Origin: Rubrivivax sp.
GTDB lineage: Bacteria > Pseudomonadota > Gammaproteobacteria > Burkholderiales > Burkholderiaceae_C
Direction of reading: 5' to 3'
Assembly: GCA_016788525.1 (NCBI GenBank)
Contig: JAEUPD010000225.1
Location: forward strand, 1-32,288
DNA length: 32,288 bases
Shown here: positions 11,538 to 21,298 of the stretch, in pieces
Numbering within the stretch: position 1 is the first letter of the stretch
Layout: the number at the start of each line of letters is the position of its first letter
The notes under the pieces: generated by a model
What the model was told of the DNA's origin: nothing
Databases searched by the model: none
The model's input: the letters and a program-made list of their open reading frames with translations, nothing else
Translations under genes and position numbers: made by a program

Positions 11538-12869
11538 TCAGGCACGCAGCGCCGCAGCCAGCGCCAGCGGGTCACCGATCGGCAGCGTGCGCTGCCCGGC
11601 CACCGAGTCGCGCAGCGGCTTGACGCCCACCTCGCCACGAGCCAGTTCCTCGGCACCGAACACGAGCGCGTAGCGCGCGCCGCTGGCGTCGGCGCGCTTG
11701 AACTGCGACTTCATGCTCCCTTGCCCCTCCTTGGACGCCGCGTGCATCACCACCGCCAGCCCGTGTTCACGCAGCGCGGCCAGCAGCGGCATCACGCGCG
11801 GCAGCGCGGAGGCATCGGGCACCACCGCATAGGCATCTGGCGCTGCGGCGGGTGCGGCCACCCCAACGGCGGCCAGCATCAGCAGCAACCGCTCGGTGCC
11901 CAGGCCGAAGCCGATGCCCGGCGCCGGCCTGCCCCCCAGCGTCTCGATCAGCCGGTCGTAGCGCCCGCCGCCGCACACGGTGCTCTGGGCGCCAAGGTGC
12001 GGGCTCTTCCACTCAAACACCGTGAGGTTGTAGTAGTCCATGCCGCGCACGAGCCGCGGATTCACCGTGTAGCCGAGCCCCGCCGCATCCAGGATGCCGC
12101 GCAGCGCGCCGAAGTGCGCCAGCGACTCGGCGCCGAGGAAGTCGATGAGCTTCGGCGCGCCCGCCACCACGGGCTCCATGGCCGGGTTCTTGGTGTCCAG
12201 GATGCGCAACGGGTTGCTGTGCAGGCGCCGCCGCGCTTCTTCGTCCAGCCGATCGGCGTGCGCCTCGAAGTGCGCGATGAGGGCCTCGCGATGCGCCCGG
12301 CGCTCCTCGGGCTGGCCAAGGCTGTTGATCTCGAGCGCGATGTCGCGCCCCTCGACGAGGCCGAACTCGCGCCACAGCGCGCGCAGCATCAGGATGATCT
12401 CGGCATCGACGTCGGGGCCGGGGTGGCCCAGCGCCTCCACGTCGAGCTGGTCGAACTGGCGCGAGCGGCCCTTCTGCGGCCGCTCGTGGCGGAACATCGG
12501 CCCCATCTGCCAGATGCGCAGCGGCCCGTTGTACAGCGCGTTGTGCTCGTTGATCGCGCGCACGATGCCGGCGGTCGCCTCGGGGCGCAGCGTGAGCGCG
12601 TCGCCGTTCATCGCGTCGGTCCAGGAGAACATCTCCTTCTCGACGATGTCGGTTACCTCCCCGAGGCCGCGCACGAACAGCGCCGTCGGCTCGACGATCG
12701 GCGTGCGCAGGTTGCGGTAGCCCCAGCGGGCGAGCACGCCGCGCATCACGCCTTCCACCCATTCCCAGCGCTGCGCTTCGTCGGGCAGGAGATCGTTCAT
12801 GCCCTTCACGGCCTGCAAGGCGGCGGGCGCGGGTCGGCTGGCCTTGGCGGCCGGAGGTGTCTCGCTCAT
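11538..12869 (-). CDS. hisS: Histidyl-tRNA synthetase
   Basis: HisS charges tRNA-His. The 443-residue class II enzyme has the expected N-terminal VKGMNDLLP start of the catalytic core (about 20-28) and [14 protein letters not shown]. Motif 2 ([21 protein letters not shown]) is followed by the histidine-specific [14 protein letters not shown] and CGGGRYDRL. The motif 3 region is [14 protein letters not shown]. The C-terminal anticodon-binding domain contains YAVVPDA and [17 protein letters not shown]. The ATG at 12867-12869 begins M-S-E-T-P-P and has no strong ribosome-binding site. Its position between ispG and the yfgM-like gene is standard for proteobacteria. Confidence 0.98.
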   Translation of the reverse strand: MSETPPAAKASRPAPAALQAVKGMNDLLPDEAQRWEWVEGVMRGVLARWGYRNLRTPIVEPTALFVRGLGEVTDIVEKEMFSWTDAMNGDALTLRPEATAGIVRAINEHNALYNGPLRIWQMGPMFRHERPQKGRSRQFDQLDVEALGHPGPDVDAEIILMLRALWREFGLVEGRDIALEINSLGQPEERRAHREALIAHFEAHADRLDEEARRRLHSNPLRILDTKNPAMEPVVAGAPKLIDFLGAESLAHFGALRGILDAAGLGYTVNPRLVRGMDYYNLTVFEWKSPHLGAQSTVCGGGRYDRLIETLGGRPAPGIGFGLGTERLLLMLAAVGVAAPAAAPDAYAVVPDASALPRVMPLLAALREHGLAVVMHAASKEGQGSMKSQFKRADASGARYALVFGAEELARGEVGVKPLRDSVAGQRTLPIGDPLALAAALRA

Positions 12870-12919
12870 GGGTGTGGGGGCGCCCGTCCGGCAGCGCGTG
12901 GCTGCCCTCGGGGCGCGAG

Positions 12920-14248
12920 TCAATGGGGGGCGCCGGCCTCGACAGTGGGCGCGGGCGCCGCGGCAGCTCGCGCCGGGCCGCCGAAGCGGCGCTCGATGTA
13001 GCTCTCGACGATGCGGTGGAACTCCTGCGCGATGCCCTCCCCGCGCAGTGTCAGGGCCTTGTGGCCGTCGATGAACACCGGCGCGGCAGGCGCCTCGCCG
13101 GTGCCCGGCAGGCTGATGCCGATGTCGGCATGCTTGCTCTCGCCGGGGCCGTTGACGATGCAGCCCATCACCGCGACCTTGAGATTCTCGACGCCCAGGT
13201 AGCGGCTCTTCCACACCGGCATCTGCGCACGCAGGAAGTCGTCGATCTGCTTGGCCAGTTCCTGGAACGTGGTGCTGGTGGTGCGCCCGCAGCCGGGGCA
13301 CGCGGTGACGCTGGGGTTGAAGGTGCGCAGGCCCAGCGATTGCAGCACCTCCAGCGCCACCACCACCTCCTGCGTGCGCGCCTCGCCGGGCTGCGGCGTG
13401 AGGCTGACGCGGATGGTGTCGCCGATGCCTTCCTGCAGCAGCACACCCAACGCAGTGGCCGAGGCCACCGTGCCCTTGGTGCCCATGCCGGCCTCGGTAA
13501 GGCCCAGGTGCAGCGCGTAGTCGCAGCGGCGGCTGAGCGCGCGGTACACGGCGATGAGGTCCTGCACGCCGCTGACCTTGCAGCTGATGATGATCTGGTC
13601 GGCGTCGAGCCCGATCTCGCGGGCATAGGCCGCCGAGCCGAGCGCCGACTGCACCAGCGCCTGGTACATCACCTGCTTGGCGTCGAGCGGCTGCGCGCGG
13701 CCGGCGTTCTCGTCCATCAGCAGCGCCAGCAGTTCCTGGTCGAGGCTGCCCCAGTTGACCCCGATGCGCACCGCCTTGTCGTGGCGGATGGCTGCCTCGA
13801 CCATCATCGCGAACTGGCGGTCGCGCTTGTCGCCCTTGCCGACGTTGCCCGGGTTGATGCGGTACTTCGAAAGCGCCTGCGCCATGGCGGGGAACTCGGT
13901 GAGCAGGCGATGGCCGTTGTAATGGAAGTCACCCACCAGCGGTACGTCGATGCCCATGCGGTCGAGCTGCTCGCGGAGGTGCGGCACCGCGGCGGCGGCC
14001 TCGGGCGTGTTGACGGTGATGCGCACGAGTTCGCTGCCTGCGACGGCCAGTTCCTTGACCTGGATGGCCGTGTCGATGACCTGCACCGTGTCGGTGTTGG
14101 TCATCGACTGCACGCGCACCGGCGCGTCGCCGCCGATGGTGACCAGGCGGTTGCCCCAGCGCACCCGGGCCTGCCGAGAACGGCGCGGCGCCGCACCGGC
14201 TGCGGCGATGGGCGCATCGAGCGCCTGGGACATGGAAGGATTGCTCAT
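12920..14248 (-). CDS. ispG: 4-hydroxy-3-methylbut-2-enyl diphosphate synthase
   Basis: IspG is the iron-sulfur enzyme of the MEP isoprenoid pathway that converts MEcPP to HMBPP. The 442-residue protein contains [11 protein letters not shown] near the N-terminus, [22 protein letters not shown] and the [10 protein letters not shown] block. The cluster ligands are C-P-G-C (in [10 protein letters not shown]) and the third cysteine in [11 protein letters not shown] chose the ATG at 14246-14248. An in-frame GTG at 14270-14272 would overlap the rodZ stop as GTGA and add eight residues; both are plausible. It lies between rodZ and hisS, a common proteobacterial order. Confidence 0.96.
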   Translation of the reverse strand: MSNPSMSQALDAPIAAAGAAPRRSRQARVRWGNRLVTIGGDAPVRVQSMTNTDTVQVIDTAIQVKELAVAGSELVRITVNTPEAAAAVPHLREQLDRMGIDVPLVGDFHYNGHRLLTEFPAMAQALSKYRINPGNVGKGDKRDRQFAMMVEAAIRHDKAVRIGVNWGSLDQELLALLMDENAGRAQPLDAKQVMYQALVQSALGSAAYAREIGLDADQIIISCKVSGVQDLIAVYRALSRRCDYALHLGLTEAGMGTKGTVASATALGVLLQEGIGDTIRVSLTPQPGEARTQEVVVALEVLQSLGLRTFNPSVTACPGCGRTTSTTFQELAKQIDDFLRAQMPVWKSRYLGVENLKVAVMGCIVNGPGESKHADIGISLPGTGEAPAAPVFIDGHKALTLRGEGIAQEFHRIVESYIERRFGGPARAAAAPAPTVEAGAPH

Positions 14249-14268
14249 CGGGGTGGCCCGCTTGGGGG

Positions 14269-15228
14269 TCACTTCAATTCCAGCCGGGCGACGTTGTCGC
14301 GGCTGCGCACCGCCACGTCGATGGCGGCCCCCTTGTAGGTCACCTCGGTGGCTCCGGCGTTGCCGACCACCACGTGCAAAGGCGCGGGCCCGTCCAGGCC
14401 GATGGCTTCGCCGGCTTCGAGGTTGCGCGAGACCAGCACGCGCCCATGGCCGTCGGTCACCTCGACCCAGGAACGTGAGCGGCAGGCGATCACCAGGGCA
14501 CCGGCCGGCAACGGCGCGGCCCCCGCCGCTGGCGAAGCCGGCGAAGTCGCTGTGGCCTTCTCCAACGCGGCCGCGGGTGCCGCAGCCGGCGCCGTCGCCC
14601 CAGCGGCGTCCACGGCCGGCACCACCGCAGGCCCCCGGGCCTCAGCCGCAGGCGGCGTCGCGGACCCCGAGGCCATGGCACCTTGCGCAGCACCAGGCGC
14701 GGTGACTCGGGGAAGCGCAATGCTCGCGGTGCTTTCGCCGGCAGATGGGCGCGCCGCCCCGAACCATCGTGACCAGGTGCCTGCCGGCATCCACATGACC
14801 ACCGCCGCCGCCAGCAGCAGCAGGATGGCGGCGATCAGCCATGGCCCGCGCGGCATCCAGCCAGGCAGGCCCGTATCGCGCCCGGCGCGGCCGGAGAACG
14901 GCTCGTTGATCGTGCCGAAGCTGCTGTCCAGCATCGAGGTGTCGGCAGGCGGCAGCAGCTCCATCACCGGCTGCGGGTCGGCACGCAGGGCCCGGCACAC
15001 CGCTTGTGCCAGCGCGCGCGTGAAGGTCGGCCCGGGCAGTTCGTCCCAGCGGTCGTTCTCCAGGGCTTCCAGCTTGCGCGGCGCCACCTTGATGGCGGCG
15101 GCCAGCGTGGCGATGTGCATGCCCTGCTGCTCGCGCGCGGCCTTCAGCAGCGCCCCGGCGCTGGTGCCCGCCCCGCTCGGGCTGCCATGCTGGCTGGCCG
15201 GGTTGTCCATCGTGCCGGGCTGTGCCAT
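14269..15228 (-). CDS. rodZ: RodZ-like cell-shape protein (HTH and DUF4115)
   Basis: RodZ links the MreB cytoskeleton to the wall-building machinery. The 319-residue protein has a cytoplasmic helix-turn-helix domain (about residues 24-95) with [22 protein letters not shown] in part and [18 protein letters not shown] single membrane segment is at about 130-148. An alanine/proline-rich periplasmic linker (about 150-240) leads to the C-terminal DUF4115 domain, containing [22 protein letters not shown]. The ATG at 15226-15228 lies 18 nt after the pilF stop; a TTG at 15237 and an ATG at 15210 are alternatives. The order pilF-rodZ-ispG is common in proteobacteria. Confidence 0.93.
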   Translation of the reverse strand: MAQPGTMDNPASQHGSPSGAGTSAGALLKAAREQQGMHIATLAAAIKVAPRKLEALENDRWDELPGPTFTRALAQAVCRALRADPQPVMELLPPADTSMLDSSFGTINEPFSGRAGRDTGLPGWMPRGPWLIAAILLLLAAAVVMWMPAGTWSRWFGAARPSAGESTASIALPRVTAPGAAQGAMASGSATPPAAEARGPAVVPAVDAAGATAPAAAPAAALEKATATSPASPAAGAAPLPAGALVIACRSRSWVEVTDGHGRVLVSRNLEAGEAIGLDGPAPLHVVVGNAGATEVTYKGAAIDVAVRSRDNVARLELK

Positions 15229-15246
15229 GACCACCAAGCCGCCGCG

Positions 15247-16104
15247 TCAATCGTCGAAGCGGCCGCGCTCGAACTGCAGGCTCTCGGGCGACTGCGGAAA
15301 GCGCTCGCGCAGCTGGCGCCCGAAGTTCTGCACGCCGTCGATGTTTCCCAGCCGCCGCTCGATGCGCGCAGCCAGCCACAGGCTCTGCGCGCTGACGGCT
15401 TCGGGCACCTGGTTGATGCGGCGCACATAGAAGCGCGCCCGCTCCAGTTCGCCGCGGCGCAGCAGCACGTCGCTCAGGTTGTAGGCGGTGGTCGGGTTGG
15501 CGGGGTCGAGCTCGTAGGCGCGCGACAGCGTGCGCTCGGCATCGGCCCAGCGACCGTCGCGCGCCTGGCACACGCCGCGCGCCAGCAGCGTGCGCGTGAC
15601 CTCGGCGTAGTTGGGCATGGTCACCGCGCGTTCGAACGCCGCGTCGGCCTCGGCATAGCGGCGCTGCTGGCAGAGGAACCACGCGTAGTTGTGCAGCGCG
15701 TCGCCGTCGCGCGGCTTGAGCTCCTGCGCACGCTTGAGCGCTTGCTCGGCACCGACAGGGTCGCCCTGCGTCGCGAGGATCAGACCGCGCAGGCCATGGG
15801 CTTCGGGCAGGTCGGGGTTGGCGGCCAGGGCCAGCTTGACCTCCTCCAGCGCCGTGCTGTGCTGGCCGCGGCTGAAGTACAGAGAGGCCAGTTCGAGCCG
15901 CACCCGCGCGCGGCGGTCGGCCGTGGCCGCATCACCGGGGTTCGGTGCGGAAGCAGGGGGCGGCCCGCCCTCGCTGACCGGCGGCGCCGCGCCAGGCGCC
16001 GGCGCCGGGCCTCCAGGCGCGGCACACGCCGCAAGCCCCATGGCCAGCGCGGCGGCCAGCAGCGGCCGCGCCGGGCCCTGGACGGCGCCGCGCAGGCCGG
16101 TCAT
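15247..16104 (-). CDS. pilF: Type IV pilus biogenesis lipoprotein PilF/PilW
   Basis: PilF (PilW in Neisseria) is the outer-membrane pilotin-type TPR lipoprotein needed for secretin assembly and pilus stability. The 285-residue protein has a lipoprotein signal ending LAAC with the acylated cysteine at 27, then a proline/alanine-rich linker (about 28-62). At least five TPR-like helices follow, including [44 protein letters not shown] and [21 protein letters not shown]. The start overlaps the rlmN stop by 4 nt (ATGA), so translation is coupled. No other pilus gene is in the window; the location with rlmN and rodZ is conserved. Confidence 0.92.
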   Translation of the reverse strand: MTGLRGAVQGPARPLLAAALAMGLAACAAPGGPAPAPGAAPPVSEGGPPPASAPNPGDAATADRRARVRLELASLYFSRGQHSTALEEVKLALAANPDLPEAHGLRGLILATQGDPVGAEQALKRAQELKPRDGDALHNYAWFLCQQRRYAEADAAFERAVTMPNYAEVTRTLLARGVCQARDGRWADAERTLSRAYELDPANPTTAYNLSDVLLRRGELERARFYVRRINQVPEAVSAQSLWLAARIERRLGNIDGVQNFGRQLRERFPQSPESLQFERGRFDD

Positions 16105-17288
16105 GCCCGGCCCTCCAGTGCAGGTTCGGCCACCGCGGTTGCTTCCGCCGGGTCGCGGGCGATCGGCAGCACCCTGCGCCGCGCCAGCCGTTCGAAAGCC
16201 TGCGTGCGGTCTTGCACCTCGCCGGCCAGCTGGCCGCAGGCGGCATCGATGTCGTCGCCACGGGTCTTGCGCACGGTGGTCACGATGCCGGCCGCCTGCA
16301 GCACGGACGCGAAGGCCTGCACGCGATCGCGCGGCGAACGCGACAGGCCCGAGGCCGGGAACGGGTTGAACGGAATCAGGTTGAACTTGCACGGCACGCG
16401 TGGCCAGGCTTCGCCCCGCGGGCCGCGTCCGCCGGCCAGCCGCACCAGGGCGTGCGCATGTTCGACGCTGTCGTTGACGCCATCGAGCATGCAGTACTCG
16501 AAGGTGATGAAGTCGCGCGGCGCGCGCTCCAGGTAGCGCTGGCAGGCCGCCAGCAGTTCGGCCAGCGGGTACTTGCGGTTCAGCGGCACCAGCGACTCGC
16601 GCAGGGCGTCGTCGGGCGCGTGCAGCGACACCGCCAGCGCCACCGGGCAGTCCTCGCGCAGGCGGTCGATCATCGGCACCACGCCCGAGGTGGACACCGT
16701 GACCCGGCGGCGCGACAGGCCGTAGCCGTGGTCGTCGAGAAACACGCGCAAAGCCGGCACCAGCGCCGTGTAGTTCTGCAGCGGTTCGCCCATGCCCATC
16801 ATGACGACGTTGTCGACCGCCCGCTCACCTGGCGGCAGCGCCCTCCGCGCGCGCAGGCGATGTTCGGCGTGCCACAGCTGCGCGACGATCTCGGCGGTGG
16901 TGAGGTTCCGGCTGAAGCCCTGGTGGCCCGTGGAGCAGAAGCGGCAGCCGACTGCACAGCCGGCCTGTGACGACACGCACAGCGTGCCGCGGTCCTCTTC
17001 GGGAATGAACACTGTCTCCACGGCATTGCCCGCGCCCACACCGAACAGCCACTTCACGGTGCCGTCGGCCGACTGCTGCTCAGAGAGCACCGGCAACGCC
17101 CGGACCTCCGCCTGCCCGGCGAGACTGGAACGCAGCGACTTCGCCAGATCGCTCATCGCCTCGAAGTCGGCCGCGCCCTTCTGGTGGACCCAGCGGAAAA
17201 GCTGCACCGCGCGGAAGCGCTTCTCGCCCTGCGCCTCGCACCACGCCGTCAGGGCATCGAGGTCGAAGTCGAGCAGGTTGACGGCCAT
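16101..17288 (-). CDS. rlmN: Dual-specificity RNA methyltransferase RlmN
   Basis: RlmN is a radical SAM enzyme that methylates C2 of adenosine 2503 in 23S rRNA and adenosine 37 in some tRNAs. The 395-residue protein has the CxxxCxxC cluster motif CAVGCRFC at 111-118 and GMGEPLQNY at about 165-173. The second functional cysteine lies in [11 protein letters not shown] (C351), matching the methyl-carrying Cys355 of the E. coli enzyme. The N-terminal helical domain contains [18 protein letters not shown]. The C-terminal tail after about residue 375 is alanine/glutamate-rich and not conserved. It follows ndk by 26 nt and overlaps pilF by 4 nt. Confidence 0.98.
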   Translation of the reverse strand: MAVNLLDFDLDALTAWCEAQGEKRFRAVQLFRWVHQKGAADFEAMSDLAKSLRSSLAGQAEVRALPVLSEQQSADGTVKWLFGVGAGNAVETVFIPEEDRGTLCVSSQAGCAVGCRFCSTGHQGFSRNLTTAEIVAQLWHAEHRLRARRALPPGERAVDNVVMMGMGEPLQNYTALVPALRVFLDDHGYGLSRRRVTVSTSGVVPMIDRLREDCPVALAVSLHAPDDALRESLVPLNRKYPLAELLAACQRYLERAPRDFITFEYCMLDGVNDSVEHAHALVRLAGGRGPRGEAWPRVPCKFNLIPFNPFPASGLSRSPRDRVQAFASVLQAAGIVTTVRKTRGDDIDAACGQLAGEVQDRTQAFERLARRRVLPIARDPAEATAVAEPALEGRA

Positions 17289-17314
17289 GGGCGGGCAGGC
17301 GCGGCCGCGAGTCG

Positions 17315-17740
17315 TCAGCGCGCGTAGACGTTCACCGCGGGGAAGAAGAACGCCACCTCGACCGCTGCGGTCTCCGGCGCATCGGAGCCATGGACTGCAT
17401 TGGCATCGATGCTGTCGGCGAAGTCGGCGCGGATGGTGCCCTTGGCGGCCTTCTTCGGGTCGGTGGCGCCCATCAGCTCGCGGTTCTTGGCGATGGCGCC
17501 TTCGCCTTCGAGGACCTGGATCATCACCGGGCCCGAGATCATGAACTTGACCAGGTCATTGAAAAACGGGCGCGCCTTGTGCACGGCGTAGAAGGCCTCG
17601 GCCTCGCCTTTGGACAGGTGCGCCATCTTCGCGGCGGCGACCTTCAACCCTGCGCCCTCGAAACGGGCATAGATCTGGCCGATCACGTTCTTGGCCACGG
17701 CATCGGGCTTGATGATCGACAAGGTGCGTTCGATGGCCAT
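17315..17740 (-). CDS. ndk: Nucleoside-diphosphate kinase
   Basis: Ndk equilibrates nucleoside di- and triphosphates by a phosphohistidine ping-pong reaction. At 141 residues it has the normal bacterial length. It begins [14 protein letters not shown], contains [16 protein letters not shown], and has the catalytic histidine in NAVHGSD (H117). AGGAG lies 10 nt before the ATG. It is the first gene of the long minus-strand string ending at rnr and has a possible -10 element upstream, so it may be where that transcription unit begins. Confidence 0.98.
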   Translation of the reverse strand: MAIERTLSIIKPDAVAKNVIGQIYARFEGAGLKVAAAKMAHLSKGEAEAFYAVHKARPFFNDLVKFMISGPVMIQVLEGEGAIAKNRELMGATDPKKAAKGTIRADFADSIDANAVHGSDAPETAAVEVAFFFPAVNVYAR

Positions 17741-17780
17741 GAAAAAAGGACTCCTGAATCAAGAACTTGCGAAGCCGGTC

Positions 17781-17786
17781 ATTCTA
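17781..17786 (-). promoter_or_regulatory. Possible -10 element for the ndk-rlmN-pilF string
   Basis: TAGAAT on the minus strand matches five of six -10 bases in the 76-nt gap between rluB and ndk. It would start a leader of about 33 nt that contains the ndk AGGAG ribosome-binding site. No clear -35 is seen at normal spacing. It sits 30 nt past the rluB stop. Confidence 0.35.
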
Positions 17787-17816
17787 GCCCCGGGGGTAGG
17801 GCCGACCGGCCCGCGA

Positions 17817-20273
17817 TCAGCGCCCACGACCGCCGCGTCCCCCGCGCGGACCTTTGCGCAGCGCGTCGGCCCCGATGTAGCCCACCGAGGTGCGCATCGG
17901 GTCGGGCTGCCCGCCCTGGCCCTTGTTGCGCGCCTGCCCGCCGTGCCCCTTGCCGCCCGCCTTGCCCTTGCCCTTGCCCGGCCCGCGCCCGGCCCCCTTG
18001 CCGGCGCCTGCAGGCTTGCCGCCACCACGCCTGGGCCCGGCACCGCCGGGACCGAAGCCGCCACCCCCTTGCGAGAAGCGCTTGTCGTAGGTCTGCTGCA
18101 GCGGGTTGGGGATCGGGCCGTCGTCGGAGTACTCGCGCTGGGGCTGCCGCTCTCGCTGCAGCGCCCGCTTGTCATAGGTCTGCTGCAGCGGGTTGGGGAT
18201 CGGCCCGTCCTCCGGAATCTCTCGCCGCTGCGCGCGCTCCTGCTGCACCGCACGCCGGTCGAAGGTCTGCTGCAGCGGGTTGGGAATGGCTGCGAAGTCG
18301 CCTTCCTCGGGGTGCGGGGCGGGACCGCCGGCCTCGCCGATGTCCTCGGGCATGCGGCGTCGGCCGCGCCGCTTGACCGGCACCAGGCCGATGAACGCTT
18401 CGCGTTTCTGGGCCCTTTCCTGGCGTTCGAAGTACGAGGGCGGCGGCCCATCCTCGTAGGCGTCGGTGGGCGCGTCGGGCCGCCGTTCGCCTTCGAACCC
18501 CGGCCCCATGTTCGGCCCGCCGCGCTTGCGCCCACGCGGCTTTCCGGGGCCTGGCCCAGGGCCCGGCCCGCGGGGGCCTGGGCCTGGGCCTGCGCCCTGC
18601 GCTGGCGCCTGCCCGGCACCTGGTCCGTGGCGCGGCCCTTCGCCCCGCCCGTGGCCCTGCGGGTGCCCCTGGCCATGCGGTTTCTGGGCCAGCCGCCGCA
18701 GCGCGCGCACGTCCTCGCTGTCGAGGTCGACCCAGGCACCACGCCGCAGGCCGCGCGGCAGCACCACCGAGCCGTAGCGGATGCGGATCAGGCGGCTCAC
18801 GGCGTGCCCGGCGGCCTCGAACAAGCGCCGTACCTCGCGGTGCCGGCCCTCGGTGATCACCACCCGATACCAGTGGTTCACGCCCTCGCCGCCACCGTCT
18901 TCGACACTCTTGAATGCAGCGCGCTGGCCGTCGACCTCGACACCTTCGAGAAGCCGGGCCCTCTCCTCGTCGGTCAGCAGGCCGAGCGAGCGGACCGCGT
19001 ACTCGCGCTCGACGCCGAAGCGCGGATGCATCAACTGGTTGGCCAGTTCACCCGAGTTGGTGAACAGCAGCAGCCCTTCGGTGTTGATGTCAAGCCGGCC
19101 GACGGATTGCCACTTGCCATGCTGCAGCCGCGGCAGGCGGCGGAACACGGTGGGGCGTTGCTGGGGATCGTCGTGCGTGACCACCTCGCCGGCTGGCTTG
19201 TGATAGGCCAGAACGCGCGGCGCAGGCGGCGCGATGCGCACACGCACCGGCTTGCCGTCCACGGCCACGCGGTCGCCGAACGAGATGCGCTGCCCGGTGT
19301 GCGCAGGCTGCCCGTTCACGGTGATGCGGCCAGCGGCGATCATCTGCTCTAGATCACGTCGCGAGCCCACCCCGGCCTGCGCAAGCACCTTGTGCAGCTT
19401 CGGCACATCGCGCTCGGGAGCCAGCACGCGGCGCTGCGGATCATGCGATGCCGACACACCCGGCGCCATGTGCCTCGGCTCACCGATGGGCGGAAGCGGG
19501 GCCACGGCGAGTTCCGGCCGGCCTTCGCCCGCATCAGCCACCTCGACCGGACCGACGGGGCCGGCCGCGTGTGCCGAATCGGTTGCGCCGGCGGCATCGC
19601 GCGGCGCAAGCGGCGAAGGCACCGCCCGCCCCTGGACGTGCGGTTCATGCGCCACGTCGGCCGGCGGCACTTCGATGTCGATGCCCACGGCGGCCGACGC
19701 CGGCAGCAACTCGTTGCCCGCGGCCTCGGGCGAGATCGCGGCGTTCACCCCACCCGGCGGCAACCCGGCGGCTTCGGAGCCCGGCGAAGCCTCGGCCGCC
19801 GCATCGAATGCGCCCGACGTCACCGCGGCGAAGACATCCGCCGCATCGGCGGTGCTCGCCCTGGCCTGAGGTGGCGCGCCGCCCGCATGGCCCGCGCCCT
19901 GCCCGGCAGCGGCGTCGGCGTCGCGGCGGTCATGGCCGCGGCGACCGCGGCGCCGGTTGCGGCTGCGCCGCGTGGACGATCGCTCGCCGCCCTCGCCTTG
20001 CTCGGTGCGCTCGCCCTCGGCGCCCGGCCCCTGCGCCGAGGATTGCATGCCCTCTCCGCCAGAGTGCGCGGGCCCCGCCACGTCGGTTTCCCGTGGCAGC
20101 GCGGCCGCCTCATCACCGGGCGGCTGGCCTTCAGCGCGCGGACCCCGCGGCTTTCGCGCGCGTCGACGGCGACGGGCCGGTTCGCCCGCCCCCTCGGCCG
20201 AACCGGCTGCCGCGGCGGCCGCCTCCCCGGGCGGACCCGGGGGCAAAGGGGCGGCGTCGTCATCAGGATTCAT
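17817..20273 (-). CDS. rluB: 23S rRNA pseudouridine synthase RluB, with very long low-complexity tails
   Basis: RluB makes a pseudouridine in helix 80 of 23S rRNA (position 2605 in E. coli). The core spans about residues 290-530 of 818. It has an S4 RNA-binding domain (291-340, with [20 protein letters not shown]) and the catalytic [15 protein letters not shown] (392-406; catalytic D395). [18 protein letters not shown] and the SRLIRIRYG motif come next. Typical RluB proteins are about 290 residues, so each tail is as long as the enzyme. The N-tail is rich in A, G, P, E and R; the C-tail is rich in G, P, K and R. The C-tail holds three 29-residue repeats and ends with [15 protein letters not shown] and an RGG-like tail. 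The ATG overlaps the scpB stop by 4 nt. A start near residue 269 or later would remove the N-tail, but the reading frame and overlap favour the long form. Confidence 0.92.
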   Translation of the reverse strand: MNPDDDAAPLPPGPPGEAAAAAAGSAEGAGEPARRRRRARKPRGPRAEGQPPGDEAAALPRETDVAGPAHSGGEGMQSSAQGPGAEGERTEQGEGGERSSTRRSRNRRRGRRGHDRRDADAAAGQGAGHAGGAPPQARASTADAADVFAAVTSGAFDAAAEASPGSEAAGLPPGGVNAAISPEAAGNELLPASAAVGIDIEVPPADVAHEPHVQGRAVPSPLAPRDAAGATDSAHAAGPVGPVEVADAGEGRPELAVAPLPPIGEPRHMAPGVSASHDPQRRVLAPERDVPKLHKVLAQAGVGSRRDLEQMIAAGRITVNGQPAHTGQRISFGDRVAVDGKPVRVRIAPPAPRVLAYHKPAGEVVTHDDPQQRPTVFRRLPRLQHGKWQSVGRLDINTEGLLLFTNSGELANQLMHPRFGVEREYAVRSLGLLTDEERARLLEGVEVDGQRAAFKSVEDGGGEGVNHWYRVVITEGRHREVRRLFEAAGHAVSRLIRIRYGSVVLPRGLRRGAWVDLDSEDVRALRRLAQKPHGQGHPQGHGRGEGPRHGPGAGQAPAQGAGPGPGPRGPGPGPGPGKPRGRKRGGPNMGPGFEGERRPDAPTDAYEDGPPPSYFERQERAQKREAFIGLVPVKRRGRRRMPEDIGEAGGPAPHPEEGDFAAIPNPLQQTFDRRAVQQERAQRREIPEDGPIPNPLQQTYDKRALQRERQPQREYSDDGPIPNPLQQTYDKRFSQGGGGFGPGGAGPRRGGGKPAGAGKGAGRGPGKGKGKAGGKGHGGQARNKGQGGQPDPMRTSVGYIGADALRKGPRGGRGGRGR
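18078..18287 (-). repeat. Three tandem 87-bp units inside rluB
   Basis: Three in-frame units start at RluB residues 663, 692 and 721, exactly 29 codons apart. Each begins IPNPLQQT-(F/Y)-D-(K/R)-R. The first two continue with an arginine/glutamine-rich segment ending E-D-G-P or D-D-G-P, while the third runs into glycine-rich sequence. At the DNA level the three share a long block including GGTCTGCTGCAGCGGGTTGGG on the plus strand. The DNA identity is highest over the PNPLQQT block, suggesting recent duplication or selection on that motif. Confidence 0.9.
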
Positions 20274-21073
20274 GGGCGCAGTGCTTGGTTGGAGGGCATG
20301 GTCTCGTCGGCGAGCGCCACAGGCGTGGGCTCGTCCACGACGTGGTCGGCAGGTTGGGCAGATCGGGTCGGTTCCGCGGGTTCGGCAATTCCCGCTGGTT
20401 CGGTGGCGGGTGGTGCGGCCAGGGCATCCGGCGCCGCCGGTTCGCTGGCCGCCGGCACATCGCCGGAGCTCTCGGGTTCCAGGGGCAACGCAGCCTGCGC
20501 CTCGTCGGGCAGCAGACTGTCGCGCACGGCATCCAGGGCGGCGATGGCCGCTGCCTCGCCCTGAGGGCCTTCGAGCGGTGGCAGCTGGTCGAGGCTGGAA
20601 AGGCCCAGGTCGTCGAGGAACTGGCGCGTCGTCGCATACAACGCCGGTCGGCCCGGCGCTTCGCGGAAGCCGATCGACTCGACCCAGCCGCGGTCCTCGA
20701 GCTGCTTGATGATCTGGCTGCTGACCGTGACGCCTCGGATGTCTTCGATGTCGCCACGGGTCACCGGCTGCCGGTAGGCCACGATGGCCAGCGTCTCCAT
20801 CGCGGCGCGCGAGTACTTGGGCGGCTTCTCGGGGTGCAGGCGGTCAAGATATTCGCGCATCTCGGGCCGGCTTTGCAGGCGCCAGCCGGAGGCCAGCGCC
20901 ACCAGCTCCACGCCGCGCCCTTCCCAATCGCGAACGAGGTCGTCCAGCAGCTGGCGCAGCGTGTCGGGGCCGACCTCGCCATCGAACAGCGCGCGCATCT
21001 CCGCCAGTGTCATCGGGGCGGTGGCGCAGATGAGTGCGGTTTCGAGGACGCGCTTGGCCTCGTGCGTGTTCAT
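20270..21073 (-). CDS. scpB: Segregation and condensation protein ScpB
   Basis: ScpB is the winged-helix kleisin-partner subunit of the SMC-ScpAB complex that organises and segregates chromosomes. The 267-residue protein has two winged-helix units. The first is [26 protein letters not shown], shown in part at the N-terminus. The second contains the family hallmark [25 protein letters not shown] (in part), [25 protein letters not shown]. From about residue 185 a long acidic, proline/alanine-rich tail follows; typical ScpB proteins stop soon after the core. The ATG is at 21071-21073. ScpA, usually adjacent, is not within the window. The stop overlaps the rluB start as ATGA, a pairing with rluB seen in many bacteria. 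Confidence 0.94.
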   Translation of the reverse strand: MNTHEAKRVLETALICATAPMTLAEMRALFDGEVGPDTLRQLLDDLVRDWEGRGVELVALASGWRLQSRPEMREYLDRLHPEKPPKYSRAAMETLAIVAYRQPVTRGDIEDIRGVTVSSQIIKQLEDRGWVESIGFREAPGRPALYATTRQFLDDLGLSSLDQLPPLEGPQGEAAAIAALDAVRDSLLPDEAQAALPLEPESSGDVPAASEPAAPDALAAPPATEPAGIAEPAEPTRSAQPADHVVDEPTPVALADETMPSNQALRP

Positions 21074-21170
21074 GGGCTGTTGTGCAGCGGGGCGCGGCAG
21101 CGCGCGCGTAGGCAGTGGAAGGGAGAAGCGGATCGGGTCCGCGGGGCCGGGACGCGCCGTCACGACCTGC

Positions 21171-21188
21171 AGCGAGTGGAGCGAGTGG
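21171..21188. repeat. Two tandem 9-bp units upstream of scpB
   Basis: AGCGAGTGG occurs twice in direct succession in the 225-nt gap between the rluD stop and the scpB start. The gap holds no convincing gene, and no promoter hexamers are clear on the minus strand. The repeat could be a binding site, but it is short enough to be chance. Confidence 0.4.
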
Positions 21189-21298
21189 AACAAGCGGGAT
21201 GAAGCGTTGCCGGCTCAATCTCCACGCCGATGCGGCGGGGGAGCGGCGCTTCACGCCCATTGCAGCCCTGCCGACTGCGCCCGTGGCGCCGCGGCAGC

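Noticed and set aside
18078-18287. Possible CRISPR-like array from three evenly spaced repeats
   Set aside because: Only three units, each in frame with RluB and without variable unique spacers; the pattern is a protein tandem repeat.
17890-20564. Plus-strand frames rich in P, R and A opposite rluB and scpB
   Set aside because: They are shadows of low-complexity RluB tails; the minus frame has the S4 domain, catalytic motif and proper coupling to scpB.
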